This document shows positions 17,762 through 28,031 of a DNA stretch of 64,000 nucleotides, one piece after another. Both the position numbers and the translations under genes were made by a program. Every line of letters begins with the position of its first letter. The first letter of the stretch is position 1. This stretch comes from Akkermansia muciniphila (lineage in GTDB: Bacteria > Verrucomicrobiota > Verrucomicrobiia > Verrucomicrobiales > V1-33): positions 28,561 through 92,560 of the forward strand of contig CAMDJM010000008.1 of the NCBI GenBank assembly GCA_945900785.1, in the 5' to 3' direction. The notes under the pieces are model-generated. The model was not told the DNA's origin. It did no database searches and worked only from the letters and a program-made list of their open reading frames with translations.

Positions 17762-20053
17762 CTACGGATTGCGGGTCACGCGCGACTCCATTTCGGCTGC
17801 TGCGGCCTCCCACTTCAGTGATTGGACATAGATGCCCTCCAGATCATGTCCCGCTGGCGTGGCGCTGGGAACGGTGCTGAGCATGGAGCCAGCGATGTAT
17901 TCCTGACCGCGATGGGTGATGACCTCCACCGCGTGGCCAGGCTGGGTTTCGATGGTGTTGGCCACGGACTCCCCGAAGTTGAAGGGGTCTTCGGAGATGT
18001 AAAGATGCGTGTGGCTGTAATCGATGCCGCTGGTCCAAAGGTAGTAATAGCCATCCCGGAAAATCACACAGGGGGATTCTGCATACCCATGGGGAGAGGC
18101 GGATGTGTCCCGCAGCACGGTGCGTCCCGGAGACCAATGGATCAGGTCCGGAGAGGTGCGGACCCGGGGCCCGGAGCCTTCGCCAGAGCAGTAATACATG
18201 AGGTGGGTCTGCAATCGTTCGTCCCAGAAGACGCAGAAATCACGGTTATCCACTTCGCGGAACGCGAGGTTTTTTTCGGCCAGTTCCAGGCCGTTATAAG
18301 GTGCCCAGTGAGCCAGGTCGGGATCGCTGGAAGTCAGCACGCGGGCTCCTCCGGCGGCGGGGTCTTTGCCCCCGAAATAATGGAAATAGTAAAGGAATGC
18401 GGTGGTGCGCCCGCGATTCCAGGTCATGCCGGGCGCCCACATGATGGCTTGCGGAGAGTCGATTTGATAACCGATTTTTGGCAGCGGTTGCATCGGAGCC
18501 TCCAGGGAATCTCCCACTGCATGGAACAAGGCATAACCATCCTCCACCGCCATGCCATTGCTGGTGCTGCCGGGCCCGCGTCCGAAGGTGCCGATGCAAT
18601 GGACCCGGTCCTTTTGATCAATAATGAAATGGAAATCACTGTGCAGCGTTTTGCCGTCGCCCACGAGCAACGTGGCGTCCTTCCAGGGCTTGGAAGGACG
18701 GGGAATCATCAGCGGCTTGCGGTCCAGGTGGCCAACTGGAGGCGCAGTCCAGGAGAAATAGAACCGGAAGGCATCGGGCTGTTCGCTGAAGTTGGCATTA
18801 GGCGATTCATGGGCCGTGCCAATGTTCTGCATCGGCCAGCGGCTTCCTGCGTGCCGACGGAGGGGAGTGACTTCGACGTGGAGTTTACCAGCGCCACAGG
18901 TGGTTTCTACTTTTGGCAATTCAAACAGGCCAGGCGCGGGATGCTCAGCATCGTGAACGGGGAAAAGGTCGTCGGGGTTGAGTTTGAAACGGTTTGCGGG
19001 GATTTCGATCCACCCGTCCATTTGGGCTGCGCCTGCTGAGGGGAGGAAATTTCCCGTGAGAGAAACCGACTGAGCCGTGAGGGTGAATGGTGTGCCAGCC
19101 TCCGGGCCGCCCCAGGCAATGGTTCCGCCCCGCGCGCTGGAGCGCGTGGCTATCCCGGCAGGGGCGGCAGCATCGTGATAGGCGGCCGTGGGATCGTAGG
19201 AGACGAGGCGGTTGTCCCTCCCCAGCGTGAAGTAAATTTTGCCATCCGGACTGGCGGCGGGAAATTGGGGGTAGTCGAGCCGGTTGAAGAGGATTTCCTC
19301 ATTGCCATTGGTGGTGTCGATGCGCACGAGCTGGCCGGAGTTGCCATGATCCTCGCGATTCGCTTCGCTGCACACATAAAGGTTGTTGCCGTGAAGGGCG
19401 ATCCCCCGGATGCGCCAGAATCCTTTGTTTAAAGTGGTGATCTCGCCGGTGGGGCGTCGGACTTTGATTTGACCTGGAGCGGAGGGCCGCGGGTAGCCGG
19501 TCGGTGAGATGTCAAAGACACCGTATTCGCTCACGTAAACGGAGCCATCCACCCCGACCGCAATGCCGCTGGTGGGGGAAAGGGCGGTCATGAGTTCCGT
19601 CACCGCGCGGGTGGATTTGTCCCATTTAAGCACGCGTCCACCTTCGAGGACGGCGAAGAGATTTCCCGTGGCATCGCAGGTCAACTGCCGGGGGCGGGTG
19701 ATGTTTTCCACGATGAACTCTTCCTTCCCGTCGTTGGCGATGCGCAAAATTTTGCCAGGATTTCCCGTATCACCAAGGTCCAGTCCCACAAAGACATCGC
19801 TCCCGATTCCGGTGGCGAGGCCAAACATGCCCGGCGTCTCGGTGCCCCGCCAGACATCGATGCGGCGCGTAACCGGATTCCAACGCTGAATTTTCCGATG
19901 GCTGAATTCCGTAAACAAAACGCAGCCCTCCGCATCCACGGCGGTGCCGAAACTGTAGTGAGCCTCTGCGCATGGAATGATCTCCCGGCGCAGAGTTTCC
20001 TGCGCGGGACTGGTGAGGACGAATAGACCGAGGGACAGGATGATTTTCAGCAA
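17762..20053 (-). CDS. Exported double beta-propeller: SMP-30/NHL-like plus GH43/GH32-like domains
   Basis: The frame is open to an ATG at 20320, but the hydrophobic signal LLKIILSLGLFVLTSPAQ begins at a TTG at 20053, giving about 763 residues; the start is uncertain. The first half is an SMP-30/NHL-type propeller (HYSFGTAVDAEGCVLFTEFS, SGIAVGVDGSVYVSEYG, ASPDGKIYFTLGRDN). The second half resembles five-bladed GH43/GH32 propellers (DPDLAHWAPYNGLEL, SPDLIHWSPGRTVL, YAESPCVIFRDGYYYLWTSG, EDPFNFGES), as in exported glycosidases of PVC bacteria. A sugar-acting or sugar-binding role is likely; catalytic residues could not be assigned. It lies near the GH32/GH172 operon but on the opposite strand. 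Confidence 0.75.
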   Translation of the reverse strand: MLKIILSLGLFVLTSPAQETLRREIIPCAEAHYSFGTAVDAEGCVLFTEFSHRKIQRWNPVTRRIDVWRGTETPGMFGLATGIGSDVFVGLDLGDTGNPGKILRIANDGKEEFIVENITRPRQLTCDATGNLFAVLEGGRVLKWDKSTRAVTELMTALSPTSGIAVGVDGSVYVSEYGVFDISPTGYPRPSAPGQIKVRRPTGEITTLNKGFWRIRGIALHGNNLYVCSEANREDHGNSGQLVRIDTTNGNEEILFNRLDYPQFPAASPDGKIYFTLGRDNRLVSYDPTAAYHDAAAPAGIATRSSARGGTIAWGGPEAGTPFTLTAQSVSLTGNFLPSAGAAQMDGWIEIPANRFKLNPDDLFPVHDAEHPAPGLFELPKVETTCGAGKLHVEVTPLRRHAGSRWPMQNIGTAHESPNANFSEQPDAFRFYFSWTAPPVGHLDRKPLMIPRPSKPWKDATLLVGDGKTLHSDFHFIIDQKDRVHCIGTFGRGPGSTSNGMAVEDGYALFHAVGDSLEAPMQPLPKIGYQIDSPQAIMWAPGMTWNRGRTTAFLYYFHYFGGKDPAAGGARVLTSSDPDLAHWAPYNGLELAEKNLAFREVDNRDFCVFWDERLQTHLMYYCSGEGSGPRVRTSPDLIHWSPGRTVLRDTSASPHGYAESPCVIFRDGYYYLWTSGIDYSHTHLYISEDPFNFGESVANTIETQPGHAVEVITHRGQEYIAGSMLSTVPSATPAGHDLEGIYVQSLKWEAAAAEMESRVTRNP

Positions 20054-20468
20054 GGGAATGACAGGATTGGGGGTTGGAAAATCGGCAGCACCTTCCCCAT
20101 GGCGGGAGGATAGCTTGAATGATGTAAAAAATTGAGGAATCCGCTCCGGTGAACCTTCCGGAAAGAGCAAATTACGATTAGGCCACCTGTCCGTGAGCCG
20201 CAGGGAAGGGTAAAGCGCGCGTTCCGTCAATCCCTGGGGAATTGTGAAAAGAGGTGTAATCTTCTGCGGCCTATACGCGTCTGCGCAAAGAGCGTTTCCT
20301 ATTTCCAAAGGGCAAATCATCTCCTTCTCCGACTACCATGGATTCCATCACTACCGGCAATGTTTGCTTTGGTTCTTTTTGACCCTCGGCTGAAGTTGTC
20401 AGCATCACACCAGCGGGAAAGCACGCTCCACTTGCCATGCCGAAGCCGGGCTGCTCCCTTTTCCCAAT
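20054..20468. other. Divergent intergenic region upstream of efflux operon
   Basis: About 415 bases (148 if the longer start of the minus-strand propeller gene is used). The first 270 bases remain open in the frame of that gene but translate to low-quality sequence, so they are treated as leader. It must contain promoters for the propeller gene and for the TolC-MacAB operon. No RNA element, repeat or operator was recognised. Confidence 0.5.
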
Positions 20469-21872
20469 ATGCCCTCAGGTAACCACCGTCACCTTATTCC
20501 CCTTTACCTGCTGCTCATGGGCTCCCCCGTCATCCTCACCGGATGCGGCATGATTCCGCCCTATCAACGGCCCGGATCCCCTGTGGCGGCCACTTTTCCC
20601 CTCAGCCAGGATGGCTCGAATGGGAAGCTGCCCACGGATGTCGCCTGGACCGACTTTTTTCCGGATGGAGCCTTGAAAAAAATCATCGGCATGGCCCTCG
20701 CCAACAACCGCGACCTGCGGGCCGCCATGCTGCGGGTGGAGAGAAGCAGAGCCCAATACCGCATTGAGCAGGCCGGCTTTTTACCCAAAGTGAATGCGGA
20801 TGGCAGCTTCAGCCGCCAGAAATCCAATGGGGAGAATAGCCAAACGACCAGCCGGTGGAGTGCCAGCCTGGGCAGCACTGCCTATGAACTGGACTTTTTC
20901 GGCCGAGTGCGCAGTCTGAACGCCCAGGCACTGGAACAATTCCTGGCAGCCGGGGAAGGCCGGCTCGCCGCGCAAATCTCCCTCATTTCCGAGGTAGCCA
21001 CCCAGTATTGCACCATCCGTCAGGCGGCGGAGCAGACTGAGCTGGCGCGCCGCACCCTGACTACGGTGGAGGAATCCTACAAGCTTAACAAAATCACCAG
21101 CGATGCCGGAGCCACGTCCGAGCTGGATCTAAAGACCTCCGAAGCCCAGGTCCAAACCGCGCGGATCAATATCCTGACCTACGAACGCCAGGTGGCCCAG
21201 GCAGAAAATGCCCTGGTGCTTCTGGTAGGCCAACCGGTGCCCGGGGAATTGATGCGGAGCAACTCCCTGGGCTCCCGCAGCAGCTTCGCGGAACTCTCCA
21301 GCGGAATTTCTTCCGGTCTGCTCCTCCGCCGTCCCGACATCCTGGAGGCGGAGCATACCCTGCGGGCCGCTCATGCCAATATCGGCGCGGCGCGGGCAGC
21401 GTTTTTTCCTTCCATCTCCCTGACCGGTTCCACCGGCAGCAACAGCGATGAACTATCCAAACTATTCGGTGCCAACACCGCCGTGTGGAGTTTCTCCCCG
21501 CAGATCAATGTGCCTATCTTCCAGGGCGGAGCCAATGTGGCCAACCTGGATGCAGCCAAAGTCAGCGCCCGGATCGAGGTGGCCAACTATGAAAAAGCCA
21601 TCCAGACCGCCTTCCGGGAAGTCGCTGACGCCCTGGTGGCCCGCTCCAGCTACCGCCAGCAAATCGAAGTCCAGGAAACCCTGCTCCAAGTGCAGCAACG
21701 CCGCTACGACCTCGCCAATGAACGTTACCGGACCGGCGAAGAACTCTACCTTACCGTCCTCTCCGCCCAGCGGGATCTCTACAGCGCCCAGCAAAATCTA
21801 ATCCAGGTCCGCTTTGATAACCTGATCAATGACATCACCCTCTACAAATCGCTCGGCGGCGGCTTGAAATAA
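20469..21872 (+). CDS. Outer membrane efflux lipoprotein, TolC/OprM/NodT family
   Basis: 467 residues with a lipoprotein signal (lipobox LTGC, residues about 23-26), then two repeats of the outer membrane efflux protein domain: AYELDFFGRVRSLNAQALEQFL, SEVATQYCTIRQAAEQTELARRTL, LLLRRPDILEAEHTLRAAHANIGAARAAFFPSISLTG and NERYRTGEELYLTVLSAQRDLYSAQQNL. This is the NodT/OprM layout. It forms the outer membrane exit duct for the pump encoded next: MacA-like adaptor 20 bases downstream, then ATPase and permease. Confidence 0.95.
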   Translation: MPSGNHRHLIPLYLLLMGSPVILTGCGMIPPYQRPGSPVAATFPLSQDGSNGKLPTDVAWTDFFPDGALKKIIGMALANNRDLRAAMLRVERSRAQYRIEQAGFLPKVNADGSFSRQKSNGENSQTTSRWSASLGSTAYELDFFGRVRSLNAQALEQFLAAGEGRLAAQISLISEVATQYCTIRQAAEQTELARRTLTTVEESYKLNKITSDAGATSELDLKTSEAQVQTARINILTYERQVAQAENALVLLVGQPVPGELMRSNSLGSRSSFAELSSGISSGLLLRRPDILEAEHTLRAAHANIGAARAAFFPSISLTGSTGSNSDELSKLFGANTAVWSFSPQINVPIFQGGANVANLDAAKVSARIEVANYEKAIQTAFREVADALVARSSYRQQIEVQETLLQVQQRRYDLANERYRTGEELYLTVLSAQRDLYSAQQNLIQVRFDNLINDITLYKSLGGGLK

Positions 21873-21892
21873 CCCGCTCCATTTTTTCCCCT

Positions 21893-23032
21893 ATGTTCCG
21901 TCCCTTCTTTCCATGCCTGCTAGCCGTAGCCGTGATCCTTCTTCCGGCCTGCAATAAAGACACGCCGCCTGCCTTCACCTTTGAAACGGCCCCCCTCACC
22001 CGCGGGGATCTCATGCAATATGCCACCGCCAGTGGCTCGCTGGGGGCGGTGGTCAGCGTGGATGTCGGCAGCCGGGTCTCGGGAAAAATATCCGCCCTGA
22101 AGGTCGACTTCAATTCGCCGGTGAAAAAAGGAGATTTGGTAGCCCAGATCGACCCTTCCATCTACAAAGCGGCCCTGCGTCAGGCGGAGGGCGAACTGGC
22201 CAGCGCCGAGGCCTCCGCCAAGCTAAAAAGGCAAAACCTGGCGCGCAAGGAAATCCTCCTTCCCAAACAAGCCGCCACCCAGCTTGATCTGGAACTGGCC
22301 GTGGCTGAACTGGCCCAGGCAGAGGCCAATGTAACGATCCGCCAGGCTGCCATGCAAAAATCACAGGCTGATCTTGAATTTTGCAATATCACTTCCCCGG
22401 TGGATGGCATCGTCATTTCCCGGAAGATCGAGCTGGACCAGACCGTGGCGGCGGCCATGACCACTCCTATCCTCTTCACCATCGCCCAGGACATCACCAA
22501 AATGCGGATCACCGCCTCCGTTTCTGAAGCCGACATCGGCATGGTCAGGACTGGCCAGCCCGTTGATTTCAGCGTCGAAGCCTTCCCCGACGAAACATTC
22601 CACGGCGTAGTCAGTCAGGTGCGCAAGGCACCGGTGATCACCACCACCGTCGTCACCTACGAATCCATCATTGATGTGGACAATCCGGAGCAAAAATTGT
22701 TTCCAGGCATGACTGCAGATGTTTCCATCCTCGTCGCAGAACGGAAAGGAATCCTCAGGATACCCGATACCGCCCTGCGTTTCACTCCTCCCGAAGGCGT
22801 AAAATACGAGGAAAAGGCACCCGCCAAATTAACCGGAAATCAAAGACTGGTCTACCTCCTCCCTGCTGACAAGACCTCGCTCAGGCCGGTGGTGGTCAGG
22901 GTAGGGATTTCTGACAATCTGGAGACCGAGTTATTGGATGGATTGCCGGAGGATGCCAATGTGGTCACCGCCTCCACCGTCGTGGCCAAAAAAGGCCCCT
23001 TCGGCGGCGGCCCACCCGCCCCAAAAAAATGA
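21893..23032 (+). CDS. macA: Periplasmic adaptor, MacA/HlyD family
   Basis: 379 residues with a lipoprotein-like signal (ILLPACNK). The membrane-fusion-protein order is visible: first barrel-sandwich half (GSRVSGKISALKVDFNSPVKKGDLVAQID), an alpha-helical hairpin of about 70 residues, the second half (FCNITSPVDGIVISRKIELDQTV), then beta-barrel and membrane-proximal domains (ITASVSEADIGMVRTGQPVDF). It bridges the ABC permease and the outer membrane duct. Its stop overlaps the next start (ATGA at 23029-23032), a sign of coupled translation. Confidence 0.93.
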   Translation: MFRPFFPCLLAVAVILLPACNKDTPPAFTFETAPLTRGDLMQYATASGSLGAVVSVDVGSRVSGKISALKVDFNSPVKKGDLVAQIDPSIYKAALRQAEGELASAEASAKLKRQNLARKEILLPKQAATQLDLELAVAELAQAEANVTIRQAAMQKSQADLEFCNITSPVDGIVISRKIELDQTVAAAMTTPILFTIAQDITKMRITASVSEADIGMVRTGQPVDFSVEAFPDETFHGVVSQVRKAPVITTTVVTYESIIDVDNPEQKLFPGMTADVSILVAERKGILRIPDTALRFTPPEGVKYEEKAPAKLTGNQRLVYLLPADKTSLRPVVVRVGISDNLETELLDGLPEDANVVTASTVVAKKGPFGGGPPAPKK

Positions 23033-23790
23033 GCGGCCCCGTCATCCAACTGGATCATATTGCCAAGGTCTACCGCAGCGGCGAGGTGGAAGTCCACGCC
23101 GTGCGACGCGCCACCCTGGACATTCAGCGCGGCGAGTTTGTCGCCATCATGGGCAGCAGCGGCTCCGGCAAATCGACCCTGATGAACATTCTCGGCTGCC
23201 TCGACCGCCCTACCGGAGGCCGTTATCTGCTGGACGGCGTGAATGTCGCCGAACTCAGCCGGGCTCAGCTCGCCACCCTGCGGAACCTGAAACTGGGGTT
23301 TGTTTTTCAGAGCTTCCACCTCCTCGCCCGCACCACCGCTCTGGAGAATGTAGAGCTGCCTATGTTCTACAGCAAACCACTGATTCCCCTGCGCACCCAG
23401 CGCAAGCGTGCCATCGAAGCCTTGAAAAAAGTAGGACTGGGGGATCGTCTCGGCCACCGGCCCAGCCAGCTCTCCGGCGGCCAGCAGCAGCGCATCGCCA
23501 TCGCCCGGGCGCTCGTCAATGAACCGGAACTGGTGCTGGCCGATGAACCCACCGGCAATCTGGATAGCCGCACCAGCATCGGGATCATGGGCTTTTTCCA
23601 GGAACTGAATGATACTGGCATCACCATCGTCATGGTCACGCATGAACTGGACATCGCCTCCTACTGCAAACGCATCATCGTCATGCGCGACGGCCTGGTC
23701 ATCAGTGACACCCCTAACGAAAGCCGCCGCAACGCTGGTGAGGAGCGCCTCAAGCTGGACACCGCCGAGCAAAACGCCAACCTGGCCTGA
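23029..23790 (+). CDS. macB: ABC transporter ATPase, MacB/LolD type
   Basis: 253 residues with all ABC motifs: Walker [11 protein letters not shown]-loop VFQSFHLL, signature LSGGQQQR, Walker [12 protein letters not shown] and H-loop VTHELD. The family energises mechanotransmission-type transport of substrates through a TolC-like duct. In E. coli MacB the ATPase and permease are fused; here they are two genes 3 bases apart, which is common outside the Enterobacteria. Substrate is unknown (macrolides, peptides, lipids and siderophores are known for the family). Confidence 0.94.
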   Translation: MSGPVIQLDHIAKVYRSGEVEVHAVRRATLDIQRGEFVAIMGSSGSGKSTLMNILGCLDRPTGGRYLLDGVNVAELSRAQLATLRNLKLGFVFQSFHLLARTTALENVELPMFYSKPLIPLRTQRKRAIEALKKVGLGDRLGHRPSQLSGGQQQRIAIARALVNEPELVLADEPTGNLDSRTSIGIMGFFQELNDTGITIVMVTHELDIASYCKRIIVMRDGLVISDTPNESRRNAGEERLKLDTAEQNANLA

Positions 23791-23793
23791 CCC

Positions 23794-25038
23794 ATGTTCA
23801 ACTTTCTGCAATCGCTGATCCTGCGGCCTCTGCTTTCTTCCATGATCGCGCTGCGCGCCCTGCGGCGCAACAAGCTGCGATCCGTCCTGACGGCACTTGG
23901 AATCATCATCGGCGTTTGCTCGGTCGTGGTGATGGTTTCGGTAGGAAACGGTGCCCAGGTCCGCATCGAAACGGAAGTGTCCTCCCTCGGACAGAATTTG
24001 CTGATCGTATTTGCCGGCAACCGCCGGTCCGGCGGGGTGAATTCCGGTCTGGGCAGTGCCAGCCGGATTACCTTGGAGGATGCCCACGCCCTGAAGCGGG
24101 AGATTCCTGATATCGCCGGCCTGAGTCCCGAAGTGTCCACCAATGCCCAGGCTATTGCCAACGGGAAAAACTGGTCCACTACCATTTCCGGACAAGCGCC
24201 GGATTTTACCACCATCCGGAACTGGAAAATCGCTGGGGGCACCATGTTCTCGGAGCGGGAAGTGCGCAGCGCCGCCAAGGTCGCAGTAATCGGATCGAAA
24301 ACAGCCAATGAACTTTTTGGGCCGGTGAATCCCATCGGAAAATCCGTCCGCATCAAAAACACTCCGTTTGTTATTATCGGACTTTTTGAAAGCAAGGGAG
24401 CTGGCATGGGTGGGCAAAACCAGGATGATCAAATCGTGATCCCCTACACCACCGCCATGAAACGCCTCACCGGCGACAAGTATCCCCGCTTGCTCAGTAT
24501 CCAGGTGGTCAGCGCAGACCGCATGGAAACCGCCCGGCAGCAGATCACCAGCCTGCTCCGCCAGCGCCACCGCCTCGCCCCGGATGATGTCAATGACTTC
24601 AACATCTTTGACCAGAAGGAACTCTCGGACAAAGTCGCCAGCATCTCCGGCATCATCACCACACTCCTTGGAGCCATCGCTGGAATGTCCCTGCTCGTCG
24701 GCGGCATCGGCATCATGAATATCATGCTGGTGAGCGTCACCGAGCGCACGCGGGAGATCGGCATCAGGGTCGCCGTCGGGGCCCAGGCGGGTGATATCCT
24801 GATGCAGTTCCTGATCGAATCCATCACTCTGAGCCTGCTGGGGGGCACCATCGGAGTCCTTGCTGGGGTGGGCATTTCCAAGGCCGTTTCCCTATTTGCA
24901 GATTTCCAAGCCGTGATCTCCCCCGGCTCAGTCATCCTTGCCTTCAGTGTTAGTTTCGCCATCGGAGTATTCTTTGGATTCTACCCTGCGAGGAAAGCAG
25001 CCAAGCTGGACCCTATCGATGCCCTGCGCTACGAATAG
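23794..25038 (+). CDS. ABC transporter permease, MacB/FtsX family
   Basis: 414 residues with the MacB_PCD-FtsX arrangement: a first membrane helix after ALRRNKLRSVLTALGIIIGVCSVVVMVSVGNGA, a periplasmic domain of about 240 residues, then three C-terminal helices with the FtsX signature (LLVGGIGIMNIMLVSVTERTREIGIRVAVGA). It partners the ATPase just upstream. It is the last gene of the four-gene operon; downstream 182 bases contain no gene and no clear terminator. Confidence 0.94.
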   Translation: MFNFLQSLILRPLLSSMIALRALRRNKLRSVLTALGIIIGVCSVVVMVSVGNGAQVRIETEVSSLGQNLLIVFAGNRRSGGVNSGLGSASRITLEDAHALKREIPDIAGLSPEVSTNAQAIANGKNWSTTISGQAPDFTTIRNWKIAGGTMFSEREVRSAAKVAVIGSKTANELFGPVNPIGKSVRIKNTPFVIIGLFESKGAGMGGQNQDDQIVIPYTTAMKRLTGDKYPRLLSIQVVSADRMETARQQITSLLRQRHRLAPDDVNDFNIFDQKELSDKVASISGIITTLLGAIAGMSLLVGGIGIMNIMLVSVTERTREIGIRVAVGAQAGDILMQFLIESITLSLLGGTIGVLAGVGISKAVSLFADFQAVISPGSVILAFSVSFAIGVFFGFYPARKAAKLDPIDALRYE

Positions 25039-25220
25039 TGGGCCACGAATAACTCTGGACAGGAAAAGAAAAGACGCTGTCGGGTCACGGATGTTACTGA
25101 TAATCAAGGATTTAGTTGGAGAGGGACCTCCACCCGCAGGCGGAGCCGCTTAATCGTCATGGGGCGATCACTTTTTCCAATTCACACATAGTGTCACATC
25201 CCTATTGGCGGGCTGGCACC

Positions 25221-28031
25221 TCATTGGATGGGTGCGGGTGTCATCGGATCCAGTTGGGTAAGGAATGCCAGCAGATCGAGCAGATCACCTTCCGTAAGGG
25301 TGTCCAGCAACCCTGGAGGCATGAAGGACACGGGGGATTTGGTGATGCCCACGAGGTCTTTGGTGCTGAAGCGCACTTCAGAGCCCCCGGGGTCCATGGG
25401 ATTTGTGGCCACCATGATGATGTCCCCCGCCAGGTTTGTGGTGCGACCGGCGATCACCTTCCCGTCTTTCATGGTATAGATCTGAATGGCGTTTTGCTCG
25501 TTGATGATTTTGCTTGGATTGAGAATATTATCCAGCAGATCGCGGGCGCTATAGCGCCCACCGGCACTGGTGAGATCCGGACCAGCCAGTCCGCCTTCGC
25601 CGTGGAAATTGTGGCAGGCGATGCATCCCGTGGCGGTGAATAACATGCGGCCATTCTCCAGGTTGCGTTTTTGCTTCAGTCCAGCCTCCAGGGCAGCCGT
25701 GAAGTCCTCGATTTTCCAATGTTTCACGAAGTTCCGGGAAGTCGCAGGCATGATGCCTGGAGGGTTCAAGGCCTTGGCGATGCGGTCTGCAAATTGGCTG
25801 CGCTGATCTTCGCTGAGCATCCCAATGATGCTATTCATCCGCCACTCCCTGTAGGGACGCACACTTGCGCCGCCTTTCCAATGAGGCACCCGCCCGATGG
25901 CCAAATCAAACAACTTCCCGCGGAGTTCAGCGGTCCAGCCGGGACTTCCGGCTGAGTTCACTAACGCTGAAACGTAATGCATCTGCTCCTCCTGGGTGCG
26001 GCTGCGTTCAAGCAAATCAATGGCCGCAGGGAGGAAAGTGTTGCTGTGAAGCGCGGCACACAAGGCGGTGATTTCCCCGTTCACCCGGGAATCGGCCGAG
26101 GGAAGCACGGGTTCCAGCACGGCCAGAATTTTTACGGCAACGTCCGGGGCAAACATGCCATGACGCTTTGCCGTAACCGTGAGGATGCGCAGATACCAGC
26201 ACTGTTCATCAGGGCTGAGGTTCCGGAAATCAAATTGCTCCAAGGCCGTCAGCAGGGCGGGTTGCACGGTGGTGTCCCCATCCGTGGATCTGGCCAGGGC
26301 GAGGAGGGATTGCAGGGCGGTGCGTGGATTTGATTCATCAAGGGCCCGTTGTTTCCATTCGCTCAGCGGTTGCCACTCCAGGGCGATACGGGCGGCACTG
26401 CGGATGGCCCGGTCCCCGTGGGACAATTGTGGCCAGACTTTGGCCATGGCGGCAGGGTTCGCCTTCCCATGAAACGTCTCCATTTCCCTGCGCAACGCGT
26501 GCAAGCCTGCCGTGGCTGCATCCAGTGCTGCCGGCGGTCTGGGATTGGTGTCCTCCCTCCCCACATAAGTGACCCGGTAAATTCCCGACTGGGTGCCTCG
26601 TCCCCCAATCAGGAAATACAGCGCACCATCCACGGGCGAAACCGCGGCATCAGCGATGGGCAAGCCCTGAGCGCTAAGAAAGGGCTCCACCTCTGCCGCA
26701 TACGATGATCCTTCCGGTGTGAGATGCACCGCAAACATCCGCCCCCAACTCCAATCACAGGCGAAGAACGCCTCCTGATAGCGCGGGGGGAATTTTGCCC
26801 CATAACCAAAGGCCACTCCCGTGGGGGATCCCGGGCCAATGTTTTTGAGCGGCGGCTGAATGTCCTCCCATTTGGAGTTCCAGTTCCAACGCATTTCTCC
26901 GGCACGGCCCCCCCACCCGCTATCAGTCCCACTGAGCACCTGCCGGATGGCGGTGGGGCGGTAATTTGTCAGGCCGAAATCGCCTTCGAAATCGCTGTCA
27001 TAGGTGAACAGATCACCCTGGTGGTTGAAGGCGATGTCATAGCTGTTACGCAGTCCCATGCAGAGATAGGCGGGGTTTTTTCCATCCAGATCCGCCCGCA
27101 TCACCCAGCCGCCGGAGTAGGATTCCTTGGTGTATTCAAAGTCCCAGCCATCCCGATTCCAATGTTTTGGCGTCCTCCCCTCCGGGCAGGGCAGGCCGTT
27201 GCGGTCACCACTCACGATATAAATGGATTGGCCATCCGGTCCCGCCACGATGCTGTGGACATTGTGTTCATACCAGTTGGCGGCATCGCCCGTTACCCGG
27301 GGAAATTCAAAGAGCGTCTCCGCCTTGTCCAAGTTGTCATCACTGTCCGTATCCCGGATGCGCAGCACCGACTCAAGCCGGAAATTCTTTTCCGAATGAT
27401 CCCCGTGCTGCACCAGATAGAGGTCACCGTTGATAAACGTCATCCCCTGCGAATACCCCCACTTGTCCGACACCACCTCCACCTTTTCCTCTCTTCCGCC
27501 ACCCGGCGGAGTATAACGAAACAACCTTGGTCCCTGATCCGACGCATAAATCCGTCCCTTGTCGTCGAAACACATGGCCACCCACGAGCCATACGCCCTC
27601 GGCACGGAATACACCCGCTCCACCGAAAAGCCCGCGCGCACCTGGATCGCTGAAGCCGGAGTGGCCTCACTCACCTCCTGTGATCCGGCGGCAGGCCCAT
27701 AGGTCGCTTTCAAAATCGTCAACTTTTGGCCCGCTGGCGCGGCGATGGCCAACTTCCCCGTTTCCGGAACCTCCAGCGAGAGTGTCTGCCCGCCGATGGT
27801 ATATTCGACATGAAGCTGCTTGGAGACGCCCGGTGAGGGATCACCGAACCTGTCATTCCCCACGTCCAGCGCAATCCCATCCTTCGTCACCGCCGCTGTG
27901 ACCAGGGCGGTGACATCCGTTGGCTCAGCAATTCCGGGAACCGCAGTCGCGAACACGACCCCCAGGAAAGTCAGAATTCGTCTTACTGGTGATTTTGTGA
28001 AGCGATGATTCAAGGGCCTGACGGTGTGCAT
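25221..28031 (-). CDS. PVC-type dehydrogenase/propeller protein with C-terminal heme-binding domain
   Basis: About 936 residues. After signal peptide (RRILTFLGVVFATAVPGIAEP) and a small beta domain comes a sorbosone-dehydrogenase-like propeller (YSQGMTFINGDLYLVQHGDHSE, YEHNVHSIVAGPDGQSIYIVSGDRNG, PTGVAFGYGAKFPPRYQEAFFACDWSWGRMFA), then HEAT-like alpha repeats, then a C-terminal cytochrome with GCIACHNFHGEGG and MPPGLLDTLTEGDLLDLLAFL. These match the Pirellula/Verrucomicrobium-type membrane-bound dehydrogenase and CxxCH heme-domain families as I know them. The frame is open to 28538 but overlaps the next gene; ATGs at 28067 and 28031 both precede the signal peptide. It probably oxidises a sugar or alcohol and passes electrons to its own heme. 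Confidence 0.9.
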   Translation of the reverse strand: MHTVRPLNHRFTKSPVRRILTFLGVVFATAVPGIAEPTDVTALVTAAVTKDGIALDVGNDRFGDPSPGVSKQLHVEYTIGGQTLSLEVPETGKLAIAAPAGQKLTILKATYGPAAGSQEVSEATPASAIQVRAGFSVERVYSVPRAYGSWVAMCFDDKGRIYASDQGPRLFRYTPPGGGREEKVEVVSDKWGYSQGMTFINGDLYLVQHGDHSEKNFRLESVLRIRDTDSDDNLDKAETLFEFPRVTGDAANWYEHNVHSIVAGPDGQSIYIVSGDRNGLPCPEGRTPKHWNRDGWDFEYTKESYSGGWVMRADLDGKNPAYLCMGLRNSYDIAFNHQGDLFTYDSDFEGDFGLTNYRPTAIRQVLSGTDSGWGGRAGEMRWNWNSKWEDIQPPLKNIGPGSPTGVAFGYGAKFPPRYQEAFFACDWSWGRMFAVHLTPEGSSYAAEVEPFLSAQGLPIADAAVSPVDGALYFLIGGRGTQSGIYRVTYVGREDTNPRPPAALDAATAGLHALRREMETFHGKANPAAMAKVWPQLSHGDRAIRSAARIALEWQPLSEWKQRALDESNPRTALQSLLALARSTDGDTTVQPALLTALEQFDFRNLSPDEQCWYLRILTVTAKRHGMFAPDVAVKILAVLEPVLPSADSRVNGEITALCAALHSNTFLPAAIDLLERSRTQEEQMHYVSALVNSAGSPGWTAELRGKLFDLAIGRVPHWKGGASVRPYREWRMNSIIGMLSEDQRSQFADRIAKALNPPGIMPATSRNFVKHWKIEDFTAALEAGLKQKRNLENGRMLFTATGCIACHNFHGEGGLAGPDLTSAGGRYSARDLLDNILNPSKIINEQNAIQIYTMKDGKVIAGRTTNLAGDIIMVATNPMDPGGSEVRFSTKDLVGITKSPVSFMPPGLLDTLTEGDLLDLLAFLTQLDPMTPAPIQ

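Noticed and set aside
22852..24570. 572-residue minus-strand open frame
   Set aside because: Runs antisense across three genes of the efflux operon, including the Walker motifs; no coding character of its own.
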